This document shows positions 63,094-64,000 of a stretch of DNA of 64,000 nucleotides, piece by piece. Source of the stretch: Roseiarcus sp963835885. Lineage in GTDB: Bacteria; Pseudomonadota; Alphaproteobacteria; Rhizobiales; Beijerinckiaceae. The notes below the pieces were generated by a model. It had not been told where the DNA came from, made no database searches, and saw only the letters and a list, made by a program, of their open reading frames with translations. A program made the position numbers and the translations under genes. The DNA is taken from the NCBI GenBank assembly GCA_963835885.1, contig CAWIHF010000033.1, positions 70,403 through 134,402 on the forward strand, written 5' to 3'. Each line of letters opens with the position of its first letter. Within the stretch, counting starts at the first letter, position 1.

Positions 63094-64000
63094 GTGGGGA
63101 TGACTCCCGCCACGATTCGCGACCCGATCGACGCGCTCATAGGCGACATCTCGCAGTTGCGCGGCGAAGTCGCGTGGCTGCGGCGGGCGAACGAGGCATT
63201 GCGGGCCGCCCATCTCGCGGACAATGCGACGCATCGGGCCGAGAATGAAGCGTTGCGAGCCAAGAACGAGGCATTGCAGGCGGAGAACGCCGACCTCCGG
63301 CGCCGACTGGACTTGGACAGTTCGACGAGTTCCAAGCCGCCGTCGAGCGATGGGCTGAAGAAGAAGCCGCGCATCCCCGGCAGCCTCCGCGGGCGCTCGG
63401 ACAAGAAAAGCGGCGGGCAGGCGGGACACAAGGGCGACACGCTCCGGCAGGTCGAGACGCCCGATCGGGTCGTGCGGCACGAAGCGCAGGCGTGCCGGCT
63501 TTGTCTGGCGGGGCTGACGGTTTCGATGCAGCGGGACGTGGAGAGGCGGCAGGTGTTCGATCTGCCTGACCGGCTGATCGAGGTCACGGAGCATCAGGCC
63601 TCGGTCTATTGCTGCGCGCGTGCGGCGGAGAGACGAAAGCCGCGTTTCCCGCGGGCGTCGCCTCGCCGGCGCAATACGGGGAGCGCGTCAGGGCGGCGGC
63701 GGTCTATCTCAACGTCCATCAGCTCATTCCCGAAGATCGGGTCGCCGAAGCGATGGGCGATCTGTTCGGAGCATTGCGTCTATGCTCGCAAAGCGTGGCC
63801 GATTGGGTGCGCGGCAAGGCTGCGGCGCTCGCGCCGGTGGCGGCGCAGATCGCGGCGCTCGCGGCGCAAGCGCCGGTGCGCTGCCTCGATGAAACCGGCT
63901 TCCGCGTCGCCGGCAAGGGACAACGGCCGCACACCGTCGCCACGGAAACCCTGACCCACTATCGCGTGTCGGCCAAACGCGGCGAGATGCCGGAGGGGTC
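63094..64000 (+). mobile_element. IS66-family transposase TnpC, cut by window end, one frameshift
   Basis: Starts MTPATIRDPIDALIGDISQL. The N-terminal coiled coil (ENEALRAKNEALQAENADLR RRL) and the SSTSSKPPSSDGLKKKPRIP linker with the GGQAGHKGDTLRQ segment are hallmark IS66 TnpC. A zinc-finger-like part follows. Near 63621 the frame changes (TGCTGCGCGCGTGCGGC) to CGGETKAAFPAGVASPAQYG and VRAAAVYLNVHQLIPEDRVA, then CLDETGFRVAGKGQ with the first catalytic Asp. The rest is outside the window. TnpA and TnpB lie on neither side, so the element may be partial. Confidence 0.85.

Noticed and set aside
1..64000. CRISPR arrays or cas genes
   Set aside because: No regularly spaced direct repeats and no Cas motifs are seen. 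The repeats found are palindromic REP-like units at irregular distances.

Overview
This 64 kb window is GC-rich, densely coding bacterial chromosome. The gene set points to an alphaproteobacterium of the order Hyphomicrobiales (Rhizobiales): alphaproteobacterial-type SecB, AddAB instead of RecBCD, a coaE-dnaQ-secB block, TIGR02301, DUF1344 and NnrU proteins, and a FrcBCA-like single-domain sugar ATPase. Beijerinckiaceae/Methylocystaceae-type relatives are plausible, but the genus cannot be fixed from sequence alone.

Layout. 0-5.5 kb: pentose catabolism (araBA, minus strand) divergent from a sugar ABC transporter (plus strand). 5.5-7.9 kb: a broken DUF2147 gene and an uncharacterised mobile-looking gene pair. 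7.9-10 kb: an OmpR/EnvZ-type two-component system. 10.4-21.3 kb: housekeeping genes (uvrD, yqgE, recF, an aroE remnant, coaE, dnaQ, secB, rdgB, an M48 lipoprotein protease, a nuclease-like protein, tRNA-Arg). 21.6-25.6 kb: trxA, TIGR02301/Nudix, nnrU, and decayed mobile fragments. 25.6-30.2 kb: secreted hydrolase, Tat-type isoaspartyl methyltransferase, a tandem pair of small membrane proteins, DUF1344 and DUF4105 genes. 30.2-34.8 kb: a branched-chain amino-acid-type transporter (livKHMGF). 36.3-44.9 kb: addBA, a TAXI-like binding protein and a repeat protein. 44.9-53 kb: pckA and a neutral-lipid cluster (fatty acyl-CoA ligase, wax ester synthase/DGAT, three alpha/beta hydrolases). 53.3-59.8 kb: a ZIP-like transporter and the phenylacetate ring-epoxidase module paaX-paaABCDE. 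60.4-64 kb: a class III adenylate cyclase with a periplasmic-sensor/TPR tail, then insertion-sequence debris and an IS66 transposase running off the end.

How the genes fit together. AraBA plus the transporter import and enter pentoses. LivKHMGF imports amino acids or related amides. PaaABCDE epoxidises phenylacetyl-CoA under PaaX control, feeding acetyl- and succinyl-CoA; PckA drains C4 acids to PEP. FadD, WS/DGAT and the hydrolases make and mobilise storage esters. UvrD, RecF, AddAB and DnaQ serve DNA repair and proofreading.

Two features stand out. First, about fifteen otherwise well-conserved genes carry one or two single-base frameshifts, several at homopolymers. This looks more like residual indel errors in the assembly than mass pseudogenisation, so such genes are annotated as CDS with the shift position given. 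Second, dispersed palindromic repeats are common, and one copy is translated in frame inside PaaC, like a Rickettsia-type protein-coding palindromic element.
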